Origin: Euonymus europaeus
Taxonomy: Eukaryota; Streptophyta; Magnoliopsida; Celastrales; Celastraceae
Reading direction: 5' to 3'
Assembly: GCA_963580455.1 (NCBI GenBank)
Contig: OY756970.1
Location: 14,260,001-14,324,000 of the forward strand
Length of the DNA stretch: 64,000 nt
Part shown: piece after piece, positions 46,301 to 58,200 of the stretch
Layout: the number at the start of each line of letters is the position of its first letter
How positions within the stretch are numbered: the first letter of the stretch is position 1
Program-made: the position numbers and the translations under genes
Notes under the pieces: generated by a model
What the model was told of the DNA's origin: nothing
The model's input: only the letters and a program-made list of their open reading frames with translations
The model's database searches: none

Positions 46301-47606
46301 GTATTCAGAGATATGCAAATGGTGACTGTAATGTTTTTGGTTTCAATAAATATTTTCCCCGAATTTTAGAGTACATCACATGGCTGGTGTCAGCTGGCTT
46401 CAACTATTTACAAAAGGAAACACCTACAATCTGAGCAAACTTCATTTGTTGGTATCTTTCGTTCATTGTTATTTTGTGCCCCTTCATTTTGAATCTTAAC
46501 CACTAATACATTGTTCTTTGTCTTCAGCTCAGAGTTGATGGAGTCATGATGAGATTAAGGGATACTCGTGTGCACTGCATTTTTGGTGACAGTGAGAAAC
46601 CTGTAATTCTTCGGGAAATCTGCTGGAGAGAAGCTACCTTTCAAGCGTTATCTGCTGTAATCTCTCACACTCTCTCTCTGTGGCAATTAAAAACATGCCG
46701 GTGTGCATAGATATGTATGGCACACACCGGCAGTTTTATTGTGCTTTGCATGTTAAAGGGATAGGTGAAAGTTTTATTTCCTTCCTCTCATGCCTGGAAG
46801 TGTTTTAACGCCTTGAGTATTGCCTGACACATTTCGACTAAAGAGAACAAAGAAGATGTGTGCATGTGGGTGTGTGAGAGAGAGAGGAAAGGAGTGAGGG
46901 AGGCAGACCAGGCACATGTTCATTCAGTGAACAAACGTCTGAAATCTTCATTGAAGTATAAAAATGTGTCTCTAATACAAGTAGATCTCCTAACATAAAA
47001 CTACTCAATTGAGATGCTATGATCTATAATAACTAACCAAGCCCTAATATTGGTTAAGATCCAAATTGTTAGATAAAGGAAGTACCTTTACTCTTTTTAT
47101 TTGTGGGTGGGGGTGGGTGTGAGGGAAGATTGTGGTGGGTTGTATTGTCTGTGTTTAAAATTCCATACTCTCTCTTTAGTTAATTGATAAAAATCACAAG
47201 TCCTTGCCTCCCTTTCTTTGCTTCCCACCACCACCAGCATAAGGGTGGTGGAATGGGGGTTTGACAAGGAAAGAAAAAAAAACTTTGGCTATTGATTTAT
47301 TAGTTTCAGGGAAGAATCATTAGTGGGCTGAGTCTTGAATTATTCTTATCATTTTGCTTTCTGAATAGCATAATAATGTTATTTTCTTTGTTTTTTCAAT
47401 CCAATTAACTGAAATTCTTTTTTCTGCTTAGTTTTGGCGCCTGATGAGTTTTCTGTACTTGTTGTACTGATGAGGCTGATTATGTGGTGTTGCAGAAAGG
47501 TTACCCCGTTGATTCTGCTTCATATTGTGATCCTAGCACCATCAGCCGGAGGCTTCCTGTCATCATGAATAAGACCCAAAAGCTTAAGGTCCTTGGTAAT
47601 CAATAA
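40305..47606 (+). CDS. TIP41: TIP41-like protein (8 coding exons)
   Basis: Plant member of the TIP41 family, regulators of PP2A-type phosphatases in the TOR pathway through TAP42/PP2A contacts. Exons in phase: 40305-40444, 40550-40735, 45373-45463, 45755-45868, 45992-46051, 46148-46189, 46528-46656 and 47496-47606. They give 290 residues, the usual plant length. Family blocks are intact in order: [119 protein letters not shown] and SRRLPVI. The ATG at 40305 opens the conserved N-terminus ([18 protein letters not shown]). Intron 2 is 4.6 kb and loaded with retroelement fragments; the other introns are ordinary. No frame damage was seen. Confidence 0.92.
41190..41420 (+). mobile_element. Possible SINE-like repeat in TIP41 intron 2
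   Basis: A tRNA-like pattern is seen: GTGGTAACTCC near 41187 as an A-box-like stretch and GAGTTCAAGTC near 41217 as a box B. A body with CCTTGGGCCTAGACC follows and it ends near an A-rich tract (41415). No target duplication was found. Confidence 0.35.
41430..41780 (+). mobile_element. RTE-type LINE reverse transcriptase fragment
   Basis: Conceptual translation gives [38 protein letters not shown] and [16 protein letters not shown], standard RTE reverse transcriptase blocks, with stops. It is the same family as the LINE at 9230-11670; both end this block with a FMSG-STM-like segment. Truncated on both sides. Confidence 0.7.
41781..44632 (+). pseudogene. Degenerate Ty3 (chromovirus-like) gag-pol fragment
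   Basis: Joined directly to the LINE fragment. A gag-like part runs over about 41790-42830. A protease/reverse-transcriptase part follows: [19 protein letters not shown] (43615), [28 protein letters not shown] (44020), [14 protein letters not shown] (44098) with the LDD catalytic variant, and [21 protein letters not shown]. RNase H starts at [21 protein letters not shown] (44461). The block ends near RAIHRWKRF (44620). Integrase and LTRs are missing. Several frameshifts and stops make it non-functional. The pattern is close to Reina/CRM-type chromoviruses. Confidence 0.7.
44633..45372 (+). other. Remainder of TIP41 intron 2
   Basis: AT-rich sequence with no coding similarity. It ends at the acceptor TTTGCAG before exon 3. 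Confidence 0.6.
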
Positions 47607-50120
47607 AGCGGTAAATTATGCTCTTGCACAAGGATTCAAACTATTATAATGTCTATTTCTCCAAGGATTCAAACTACTTTTATCTCTATTTTCCTATGAT
47701 GATTTTGTTAACAGAAATGTAGACCTTTGGTCCTGTATTTGGCGTGTCTCTGTAGTAAGCTATAATTTGTCAGTCTATTTAGGATGGAGAAAATTAATAA
47801 ACGTGCAATATGTTGCTTAGATTTGTGTAAGATGTCCCTTTTTCTGTTTCATTTGGTCTCCGTTGAAATTGTGGAGCCTAGGAAGGTGAGGTGGCTGGAG
47901 TCTGAAAGAAGAGAGAAATTGTGATTAGGATTATTGTGTAGATGGTAAGCGTTTTGAGCACGTTAAAAAAAACTGGCATGTGCACATTTGACTGGTATGT
48001 GCTTGCAGTTTGGTATCAGGTTATAAACTTAAACTCTGTATACATGGCAGAACTCATTTTGGATGAGGTTAACTGTTTCACTTCAGTAAGTCCCGTGTTT
48101 CTTGAGTACTACTTTGGAGGGCTTCATTCCTGGAATAAAATATAAAAAAATCTCATGTTGCTTCGGAATATGGGTTTTGGCAAATCTGTTTAGAATATTA
48201 AAGTCTACTATTCGTTTGAGAGGGGTGTTAAACTCGTGTTCTATCATTTTTAAAATTATCAGACAAATGCCTGAGCTGAGGAATACTCTCAAGCCAAGTT
48301 TATACATGAAAAGAACTTGGCAGAAGCAGGCCTTTGATGGAATGCCAGAATACTGCTGGCAAGTGCCCACCAAGGCACACAATTCAATGGAATGTTTGAA
48401 GTCAAAGTTCATGTTCACAGTATCAATCGGAAGCAATCAAAGTTGAAGATAAGTCTCATCATAAGTCGTTTATGTATGTTCACAAGCAAGCAGAGTCTAT
48501 GACCCAAGATTTTACAATTAACGAACCAACAATTTCTCCAACGGAAACAGAAACTAACGATACAAGCCAATTGATAGAAACCTTGAAATGTAGTTTCCAG
48601 CAAAGCAAGCTGTCCAAAAATTCCAAACTACGCTTGAAACCAGAACATGAACGAAACATTTTATTAAATTTTCCTAATCAAATGGTGCCATTCCCACGGA
48701 AAAATTCCACTCCTTAATGCTCCAGAATGTCATTGCTGCTACCCAATGGCCTCTCAAGTACCTATATGTCAAACAAAAAGGAAGATAAGCCTGTGCATGA
48801 AATCTTATCGTTGAACGGTTTTTAAGCATATCTGGCCAAGAACCAAGTCAAACAACGCAGAGTAATGAATCAAATAATATGCACAGGAGCCACCTGATAT
48901 ACAAAAGAGAGGCAGCTGAAAGAAATATGAAAGAACATGGATACAGATCACGAAGAGAAGAAATTCCGTCATGCAAACTATTCTCATGTTACAAATAGTA
49001 TACTAAATGGGAGATCAAAAAATGTGAATTAAGAACACCCCAGTTAGGGGGGAAGTATAATCTCTTTTAAATTGTGAGAAGTTAATAAATATTGTAGTTA
49101 TTGTCAGATGTCATCAACTCATCAAGTAAGATCATATTATTCTTCAAATGCTCAAGTTGAATACATCTATATCATCCCAATGGTTTTTTTTACCTCTTGA
49201 AATGTAAATTGTAAAAATCATATATAAGAGAGAGGAACTACAAAGAGATCATCCTAATGGATTTCCACCACCAGAACTCCTTCTCCTCAAGTCCCATCTT
49301 CATATAATGTCTACAGATCTTAAAAAGTTCAGCTACATCACTTCAGCTCAACAAGCTTTAATTCCAAACCCGCTGAACATGGCTTCAAGAAGAATAAGAT
49401 AACCCATTAAAAAAAATTCATAAGAATTTAAATCAGGCGTCGGGTGATTTAGAATTCAATCCCTTGAGCTTTCCAAGGGAGATAATTAGGAAATTGTTGT
49501 CGCCAACTTGCGTGGTAAACATAATGATTATGTTACTGAACGCAAGAACTTTTCCAGTATGAACAAGGCAACTTATAGGAAAAAAGCACTGAATAAAACA
49601 AGAATGAACAACTGCCAAGGGATCTAAAATGCTCAAAGCATTTCTTTAGCATCACAATGACCTAAAAAATTAAATGGCATGTTATTGCAATATAACAACT
49701 GCCATCTCATTAATCAAATTACACATACAGAATTGATGGTTCACCAAAATTATGCTTTTCTAATAGAAAATAACACAAAAATGGGCAACATACTATATCG
49801 CATCTTTATAACATCTCTAGCTGATTGAAAGTCCACTTGCATACCCATCTTTTCAATTCCTTCCTATCAATCCCAATTTCATCTTATCAACCAAATTTAC
49901 GAATTTAACCACGGCCTGCCTAATTTATAAGTCATTTCAATCAAATTCATAACGAATATACACACACGAGCGAGGAGAGAGAGAGATTGTGGAACGGTGA
50001 AGTCATTCAGGCATCTGCATATGAATGACACAAGCCAAGAGTTCAAAAAAAAAAAAACAACAAAATCCTGATACTGTTCTATCATTTGTCCTAGAAACAG
50101 TACGACTCACAAAGCCACTA
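47607..50120. other. Region between the TIP41-like and NFD6-like genes
   Basis: This holds the 3' untranslated region of the TIP41-like gene (first few hundred bases) and that of the convergent NFD6-like gene. Two overlapping, opposite frames at 48083-48446 and a plus frame at 48472-48717 have no recognised family and no splice context. I see no defined element. Confidence 0.5.
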
Positions 50121-50977
50121 CTAGCGATCCTGACAAGTACGGCAGAAGGTACCATGAGACAGCTCGCAACAAGCCCGCAAATTAGCAGTGAGGTGTGATG
50201 TAAGTCGAGGTGTTGTCACCATGCTATGAAGAGGCAAGAATGATTGAATACATCCCAATTCTCCAAAATTCCTAGAAAAGCAGAACAAACCAGTGACATA
50301 AATACAAGTTATTTTACCATAAGATGCTTACAGGGACGAGACTAGAGAAAACACAAATTCATGATATCCCAAAAATGAAAACAAGCACAAAAGCAGACAT
50401 CCGTGAAAAGAGATCCTACTTAATCAAATATATTGAATCCAATGGTATAGTAACCAACAAATTGGAAATAAGGGATCCTCCATTTTGTCTTTTACCATTC
50501 TAACACTGACAGAATTCCTAGCTAGACATAACTATACAGGTATAAAACTTATACAAAAGACATAAAACTTATACAAAGGATAAAATTAAATACTAAGTTG
50601 CCTCTGTAAAAGAGTTCATTCCTGGTGGATGTTAAAGGTCGAGGCTTTTCAGTCACAACGCAACCAAAAATCCACGGTAAATTGCACTCCTACTGTCAGA
50701 AAAACATGTCTGCGGTTCTCAAGTCACCTCTATTGTCGTTCAATATAATATTTACCACACGGATTTCAAAAATGTAATCTTTCCCTTTTCTCAACGTCTT
50801 CAATTCCAAATTACAATACTACACGTACCTCGTGGCAGCAAAGGGAATACGCCGCGAAGGCGATCGAGGGGCGGTGAGCTGAGGTGGACGGAGGCGGGGA
50901 AGCGAAGAACGTAGCGATGGAGTCCTTGCGGCAGAGATCAACGACCGTGAAAAAGATGCTCCACTTCGCCAAGCCAT
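50121..50977 (-). CDS. NFD6: NFD6-like small mitochondrial/plastid protein (2 exons)
   Basis: Exons 50977-50829 and 50271-50121 join across a GT-AG intron to give 99 residues. The N-terminus (MAWRSGASFSRSLISAARTPSL) is rich in Ser and Arg with no acidic residues, a typical organelle-targeting peptide. The second exon is the conserved part of plant NUCLEAR FUSION DEFECTIVE 6-like proteins: NFGELGCIQSFLPLHS, then LTSHL, RACCELSHGTFCRTCQDR and the stop. Length fits the family. In Arabidopsis NFD6 is a mitochondrial protein needed for polar nuclear fusion. The molecular role is unknown. The four conserved Cys near the C-terminus are present. The first ATG in the frame was used. Confidence 0.85.
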
Positions 50978-51214
50978 AGCTTTCTCTCTTAACCCTTAAC
51001 CCTTAACCGGGGAGTGTCGATCAGTGCCACTGAAAATGAAGTGGCAGGGTTTTTGTGTATTTTAGGGCTTATCTGGTAATTATGTGGTGTAGTTGTAGTA
51101 CGAGAGTTACTGTGTTTCGCTCTTTAAAATCCGTTCGATTTGGAGACTGAAATAACTTTCGGGTCCGTGTATGAAGGAGGTGATACAAGTCTGTATAGTA
51201 TATAATTATGTTTT

Positions 51215-51438
51215 TGTTATACAGTGGATGACGCACGTATGTCAATTTAAGTTTGTTGAGTTAGGTGTACATTTTTATAATACATATTACATCTATGTAT
51301 CAATACAAAAGAGAATGAAAGTGGTGGTGACTGTTTTTACAGAGATTTTTTTTCACAAGTTTCCTATGTTCTCTATCTCTTCTTTCGTGCCTATCATCTT
51401 GTTTCTTCTGTTTGTTTGATAATTACTTAATTCCAACA
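51215..51438 (+). repeat. Copia 5' LTR
   Basis: 224 bp, TG..CA. Compared with the 3' LTR it lacks about 12 bases near its start (TTAATATTCAT is present only in the 3' copy) and shows several substitutions. Confidence 0.85.
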
Positions 51439-51543
51439 CGTTATCAGCATGAGTTTCCATTGATGTTCAGAAAGGAAGATTTTCAGGTTGTAAGTAGGTG
51501 GTTTTTATATTTATATTTTTAAGTCTATTATAATATTTTCATT

Positions 51544-52562
51544 ATGTCAACTTTAAAAAGTTTGGATTTCACGGCACTTGATATTTCTGGAAGAAATTAT
51601 TTATCTTGGGTTGTTGATGCCGAGACACACCTGGAAGCTGTGGGGCTTGAAGAAACCATTAAAGCAGACAACACCAAATCCCCGCAGGATTTGGCTAAAG
51701 CAATGATTTTACTTCGCCGTCATCTTCATGAGGAACTAAAAACTGAATACCTCATGGAGAAAAATCATCTTTCACTATGGAATGATTTAAAGGAAAGGTA
51801 TGAACACCAGAAGAATGTCATACATCCAAAAGCTCGTTATGACTGGATGCACCTGAGGTTGCAAGATTATAAATCAGTTTGTGAGTATAATTCTGCTATG
51901 TACAAAATAACATCACAGCTTCATTTTTGTGGTGAGAAGATTACTGATGTAGACAAGTTGGAAAAAACTTTTTCCACATTTCATGCTTCTAATATGATAT
52001 TGCAGAAACAATATCATCAGAAAGGATATAAGAAGCATTCTGATCTAATAAGTGTTCTTCTTGTAGCTGAGCAGAATAATGAGCTCTTGTTAAAAAATCA
52101 TCAATCTCGTCCTACTGGCAGTACACCGTTCCCTGAAGTGAACGTTGTTGTACATAATAATCGAGGACGTGGACGTGGTGGTAGACGAGATCGAGGCCGT
52201 GGTTATGGTCGTCGAAACCATGAAGGTAATTTTGATTTTCGTCCATACCACCAGAAGAGGTATGAGAGTGAAACCAGTAAAACAAATAGAAATCTGTCAA
52301 ATAAACCCCAGAAGGATAGTGATGAAACTTGTTTTAGGTGTGGTTCTCAGGACATTGGTCACGTACTTGCCGTACACCGAGACATCTAGTGGATTTATAT
52401 CAAGCCTCCATCAAAGGAAAAAACAAAGTGGTGGAAACAAACTTAGTTAAATTTGGTGATGATGGTGGTTCTGATAATTTTGATGATCTTGAAGATCTTG
52501 AAGATTTAACGCATTTAGATGTTTCGGATTTCTTAGAAAAATCAGATATTTGTAAAAATTAA
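51544..52562 (+). pseudogene. Copia gag with frameshift in the zinc knuckle
   Basis: The frame 51544-52389 encodes a Ty1/copia gag: SLDFTALDISGRNYLSWVVD start, UBN2-type core (LWNDLKERYEHQ, YDWMHLRLQDY), an Arg/Gly-rich linker, and the first half of a zinc knuckle (CFRCGSQD). The frame then shifts. The rest of the knuckle and the gag tail (SRTCRTPRHLVDLYQAS, LEDLTHLDVSDFLEKSD) continue in the frame 52338-52562. A one- or two-base indel near 52360 explains this. Confidence 0.8.
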
Positions 52563-52648
52563 GATATTTGCTTACTTATGTAATGATGTTAAATTATAAG
52601 TGTGTTTGTAATGATGTTAAATTATAAGTGTGTTAATGTTAAATAAGT

Positions 52649-53365
52649 TTGTTTGTTAAATTATTTGTGCGCAAGCGTAATGAGAATAATGAGATTACTT
52701 GTTATAAAGCAAGACTTGTAGCACAAGGTTTCTCACAGAGACCTGGAATTGATTATGATGAAACATATTCTCCTGTCATGGATGGAATCACTTTTAGATT
52801 CTTAATTGGTTTTACAGTCGCTGAACGATTGACTATGCGTCTTATGGACGTGGTAACAACTTATTTATATGGATCGCTAGATAGTGAAATTTATATGAAA
52901 ATTCCTGAAGGATTTCAGTTGCCTGAAGCAAAGCCTCGAGGATTGTGTTCAATTAAACTTCAGCTTTCACTATATGGATTAAAACAATCTGGATGCATGT
53001 GGTACAATCGATTAAGTGAATATCTTATTAAAGAGGGATTTACAAATGATCCGATTTGTCCATGTGTATTTATTAAAAAGTCTGCCTCCGGATTGGTTAT
53101 AATCGCTGTTTATGTTGATGATATAAATTTAGTTGGAACTTCTGAAGAGCTCACTAAAACTGCGAATTATTTAAAGGCAGAATTTGCAATGAAAGATCTG
53201 GGAACGACAAAATATTGTCTTGGTCTTCAGATCGAACATTTGAATCATGGTATCTTTCTTCATCAATCTATCTCTACTGAAAAGGTATTAAGACAGTTCT
53301 ACATGGATAAAGTACATCCTTTGAGTTCTCCAATGGTAGTTCGATCTCTTAGGATATCATTTTGA
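52649..53365 (+). pseudogene. Copia reverse transcriptase fragment
   Basis: Open block of about 238 codons with YKARLVAQGFSQRPGIDYDETYSPV, YLYGSLDSEIYMKIPEGF, LYGLKQSGCMWYNRL and the catalytic YVDD in IAVYVDDINLVG. The usual AWLNG-type motif near DVVTTYLYG is altered. It lacks an integrase upstream and ends at FLSS/MVVRSL, before RNase H. Confidence 0.85.
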
Positions 53366-53444
53366 GTCTGGTAGAGAAGGTAATAAAGATTACCTATATA
53401 TTACTTCTATCATTTCAAGACAGAAGTTTGTACTAGAAAAATTT

Positions 53445-53990
53445 ATGGCGTTCTCTTCGGGTTTGTATCATGCAAGTATAAAATGGATTGAAACACATGT
53501 TGTGATACACCAGAAGTGTTATAATTCTAAGGAATCTGTACTTTGGCATGATCGTCTTGGTCACCCAGGTTCTACAATGATGCGTAGAATAATTAAAAAT
53601 ACAAATGGGCATCCATTAAAAAAATAGAAGTTTATTTTACCTAAAGATCACTTGTGTGTTGCATGTTCACAAGAAAAGTTGATTGTAAGACCATCAACCC
53701 TGAAGGTAGGTGTCGAATCTCCTAACTTTTTGCAACGTATTCAGGGAGATATATGTGGGCCTATTCATCCAATCAACTGAGATTTTCATGTGGACTATTT
53801 TCAGTACACATGAACTCCAGCAGAGTGGTGATATTGATGTTCAACAAATTCGCTCTTGTGATAATCTAGCAGATTTATTCACTAAAGCGTTACCATCGGT
53901 AACATTCAAAAAGTTGGTCTATAACATTGATATGCGGCAGCTCAAATGTCTACTTGAATCAGGGGTAGTAAAAACATGGAGACAGTGGTA
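53445..53990 (+). pseudogene. Copia pre-integrase and RNase H tail in abnormal order
   Basis: ESVLWHDRLGHPGSTMMRRI (near 53530-53590) is the GAG-pre-integrase motif, which normally lies upstream of integrase and reverse transcriptase. A short integrase start (QGDICGPI-like, other frame, near 53745) follows. A fused RNase H tail comes next (IDVQQIRSCDNLADLFTKALP, near 53835-53900; VYNIDMRQLKCL). It looks like a deletion-joined copy placed behind reverse transcriptase. Confidence 0.75.
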
Positions 53991-54209
53991 AGAATTGTAC
54001 TATTTTTCCCTTTGTCCAATGGTTTTTCCCACTGGGTTTTCCTTAGCAAGGTTTTAACGAGACAATTTTCCGCACTGCTCTTAGTCAGTTGATATACATG
54101 AATAATGTACTCTTTTCCTTCACTAAGATTTTTATCCCATTGGGTTTTTCCTTAGTAAGGTTTTTAATGAGACATATTTTTTTGTATAATGTGATCATCC
54201 AAGGGGGAG

Positions 54210-54446
54210 TGTTATACATTAATATTCATAGTGGATGACCCACATATGTCAATTTAAGTTTGTTGAGTTAGGTGTACATTTTTATAATACATATTACATC
54301 TATATATCAATACAAGAGAGAATGAAAGTGGTGGTGGCTGCTTTTACAGAGATTTTTTTTTCACAAGTTTCCTATGTTCTCTATCTCTTCTTTCGTGCCT
54401 ATCATCTTGTTTCTTCTGTTTGTTTGATAATTACTTAATTCCAATA
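54210..54446 (+). repeat. Copia 3' LTR
   Basis: 237 bp, TG..TA. The terminal C-to-T change gives an abnormal end. Confidence 0.85.
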
Positions 54447-54814
54447 GTTTTATGATTTTTAAAAATTGAAGATGATATAACATTATTTAAAATGAGCTCT
54501 TTTAATTTGTAGATCGTATAATATTAAAACATCTCTAATTTATTTTTATTTTATATGTAACGTTTAAGATAATAGTTAACATTTCAAATGACAAAAAATA
54601 TATATTTTATCTCATCACTTTGTTTAACAACGAATCAAACACAATACTGTATAAAAAAATATACTATACAAGTCTAATATCATATTTTCCCCAAACATTG
54701 GATATAAATAAATTATACATTAATTTATACAATGATTAACTTACATAGTGGATAGCAATATTATAATTGTAATATATTATACGTAGCCCTAATGTCTAAA
54801 TGAAAATTCAATGT

Positions 54815-54916
54815 GCAAGTGAGCCTGCGGTTGAATGGTTACTATGCATGTAAGTATTGACCATTCTATTAAAGAGTGGGTTTGAATCCCCCCATCTCCA
54901 ATTTTCCTTAATAAAA
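54815..54916 (+). mobile_element. Short tRNA-derived SINE-like retroposon
   Basis: About 102 bases flanked by a perfect 17-bp direct repeat, AAATGAAAATTCAATGT (54798-54814 and 54917-54933), which is a typical retroposition target duplication. The insert has a polymerase III box B (GGTTTGAATCC near 54888). An A-box-like stretch (GCGGTTGAATGG near 54827) lies upstream, and the insert ends in an A-rich tail (AATAAAA). A short tRNA-derived SINE is the best reading. Confidence 0.65.
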
Positions 54917-54951
54917 AAATGAAAATTCAATGTACGAATTGAGAAATTATA

Positions 54952-55264
54952 CTGACAACTTTCAAATAACAGAGGATCTATTCTAACAAGGGATAAGAGC
55001 TAGAAAAGTCTTTGTACTTTGAAAAAAGGATTTGTTAAGCCCTTATATTTTTTTTGGAACTAATTAAGCCGCTCAACTTTCGGTATGGTCACTAATAGCC
55101 CGTCATATATTAAGCCGTTAAAAAACTCTAACGTGGACAATATATTTTGACATGACATTTTGACTTTGTTAAATACAAATTGAGGCATGCAATTAACTAA
55201 TATTGCATATTTAATCGTTATTCACAACTTGATGTTTTTAGAGTTGCTTTGATGGGCATGAGGG
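54952..55264. other. AT-rich flank and 5' end of hAT transposase remains
   Basis: No clear gene until about 55240. There a frame ending GMREK leads to the solo LTR and continues on its far side (58433 onward) as hAT transposase-like sequence. Confidence 0.45.
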
Positions 55265-55269
55265 AAAAG

Positions 55270-58200
55270 TGTAACACCCCGATCTAATTTGTCATGGAAA
55301 TTTCCGGGAATTTTAGATTGACCCATTTTACAAGAAAATTAGGATAAAATTAGAATCGATATTGTAACACCCGAGTCGAGGGATAGCATACTTGATAGGA
55401 CAAAGTGACGTTATGTGGTATTTATCATGATTTTTAGTGTGTGGAACAATATGTGTTAAATGGGATCGGAATATTTTTATTAAATTTTATGTGATAAATA
55501 ACATATATAAGGTACACAGATTGTCGGAATTTGGAGTTAACATGGAATTAACCTAAATCATTAGAAGTGAAGGATTTAGTAGTTAAATTAATGGCAGGGT
55601 TGTAATAAAACTAAGGATAGAAGTGTCAATTAGTAAAAGAAAACAAATAAATATATAAACGGCACGCGGATCAAGGGAGGAAACCCTACCGTCACCACAG
55701 CAGCCACACGGAAGACAGTGTCGGCTGACGGAAGGTGCTCCAAGCGTTAACGACAACGATTTTCTGCGAGACCGGTACCGGAAGAAAGAGCACACAGCAA
55801 GGGGAGTCCACGTGTACTGGTTTCAAACTGAATGGAGGGAGAATGACTTAGCAGCGCCCAGAAAAAGGTTGCGATCGGCTGCCTCTTTCTCCTCCATGTT
55901 TTGCCCTACTCTAGTCATCCTTCGGCTAATGGTTTGCAGCGGTGAACTCCCCGCACCTCACTCTTCATATCTAGGTCGGCCGTGGGCATCACCACACCCT
56001 CCAAGGCAGTGACCCGATGGTGGAATCCGGCGGGTATGTCGACCCGTGATATGGGAAGAAGAAGATACCCGTTGACTCAATTGTCATGGGCTGACCGCAA
56101 GGCCCAAAGGTTCTAGGGCAGGACCAATAATGACCCAATTGACCCATATCATCAAATGTGACCCTAAATTAATAAGTAATAATTTTGTAATTACTTATAA
56201 ATTAATTGAGTAGTATATTGCTATCGATTTCAGGAACAAGCTCGTTTAACTGAAATATCAGGAGTTAGGAAACGCATTAAGGTAAGTAGTACTCAACTGT
56301 ATTACGAAACTTTGGTATCTGTGAATTTTATGTGCTATTATTTGTACTGATTGTAATGTCTATTTGACTGTGTATGATGATAGTTTGTATTGACTGGATG
56401 TTTTCATGAGATCGAATTTGTGATGATTTGAATAAATGTGAACTGTGATATAAATGATTTATTTATGTTATAGTTATATGTGCTGTTTGGTTACCATGAT
56501 TGGACGACAAAACTGTTATGGTATTCTCTATAGAATGTGATGTGTACGGTTATATGCTTGAATTGAAAATGGTGATGTGACTGATATGATGACGGTTTTT
56601 GTGTTCTTGAAGGTGATGTGTTGCATATAATTTGCTGGTATATTATTGTTCATAAGCACGATGTATTGCATTACATGAAAATGAAAATTTCAGTTTAAAG
56701 AAAAAGGTGATTTTACGAACCAGATATTACTGCTACAGGGAGGGTGTACTGAAAGGTTAAGGTTGAGGTTTACTGGAAATGGAAATGAAAATATAAACGA
56801 TTTTTGACTGGAAAGTGTTCTTTGGTAGAACACCTAATTAAAGAAAAATCTCGACCGGTTGCTCTGTAGCAGTTTATCTAGGTTAAGGGCCCAAGTACTG
56901 GAAAAAGGTTTTAAATGACTGGCTGTTTTCTAATGATGATGTTCACATGCATTCATGCATAAGTACTGCTTGTTGGGCCTTGGCTCACTATGTTCCGTAA
57001 TGCAGGAAATGATGTTTCTACTGATTATGTTGATTGGGTTGTTGATGGTGATGTCGTGGATCCACAGTAGGGATGGCAAAAAAATCCGATCCGCACACTA
57101 TCCGTGGGGTATCCGATCCATTTAAAAATCGAAAATCGATCTTATAGGGTTTGGAAACGGTTTTGGTTATTTTTAAAAATCCGTCACGGTTTCGGGTCGG
57201 TTTTGGTATTTGATGCCGGGTTTAGGGTACCCGAACCGATTAATAAATGGTTAGGATACCCGAACCGAAACCGAACCGAAATCATACTCAGAACCATACC
57301 CTACCCTAGCCTTAATCACAAGTAAATTCTTAAAAACATTAGTACATATGTTAGAGAAAGGATTCGAACCTTACACGTGTATAAAGAAATAAATTACTTA
57401 ACCACTAGTCTAATTCTAATTTATTTGTCATAGACTTTCATAGTTTATAAATATATATTGAGTATGGATTTTGGTTGTGCGTAATAAAGTTTAGACTTTT
57501 ACTTTTATGACTATAATGTATATGAAGATTAAAAGTTTGATATCATTTTAAATAATAAATTAAAGTGTTTAAAGAAAAAAAATTAAAAAATGCAATAAAC
57601 ATTATTACGAAGCCACGAACCCCAATTTCTCTCTCAAAGAATCCATAATCTGAAATGTACTCGTTAACACTGTACCAAAAAAATCAAACAGACTAAATAT
57701 AAACTAATAAAATTTGAATTTATTACATGGATCTTGCTGTCTTGTCGATGCAATGAAGTGATTAATGTCTAACGAGTAATAATATGGTATTATCATTTAG
57801 TTCGTCAAGACATTGGACTCCTTTCTACTTTTATCTCATTGTATTATTTAATATCTTCATCATTAATAAGTATCTAAGACTTGTCAAAAAAATATTATTG
57901 ATTTTATTTTTTAATTGAATTAGTTAAATGGGAAACGAGTATCCAGCGGTAAACGGTTTTGGAACGGTTTTGATATTTCTTAAATGGAAGGGTATCCGAC
58001 CTGTTGCCATCCCTGATCCACAGTGAGGATGCTCGTGTAACAGAAACAGTAAATTGATGACATTCAATAAATGGTTGTGTAATTTATGCTATGCGAGGTA
58101 GATAGAAACTTTGGAGTTCTTTAGATAAGTAATTATCCACAAAATTAGATCAAGGGACATTAGTTGTAAATGGTATTTCGATTGTGACTGTAGGGTTGTG

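Larger units (their letters stand above)
51215..54446 (+). mobile_element. Defective Ty1/copia retrotransposon with scrambled domains
   Basis: LTRs at 51215-51438 (224 bp) and 54210-54446 (237 bp), starting TGTTATACA. The flanking target duplication GTTTT (51210-51214 and 54447-54451) is perfect. The 3' LTR ends TA instead of CA. The primer site after the 5' LTR is CGTTATCAGCATGAG and the polypurine tract before the 3' LTR is AAGGGGGAG. Internal order is gag, reverse transcriptase, pre-integrase, a scrap of integrase, then the RNase H tail. A copia element should have integrase before reverse transcriptase. Protease, the integrase core and most of RNase H are absent. Confidence 0.88.

Noticed and set aside
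48011..48030. TGGTATCAGG resembling a tRNA-Met primer binding site
   Set aside because: No LTR ends or retroelement coding were found on either side.
48083..48446. Overlapping open frames on both strands
   Set aside because: No recognisable domain on either strand, no splice context, and lengths expected by chance in this composition.
55583..56012. Frames with a higher GC content inside the second solo LTR
   Set aside because: No domain recognised; the GC-rich patch lies within TG..CA and target-duplication borders and is treated as LTR sequence.
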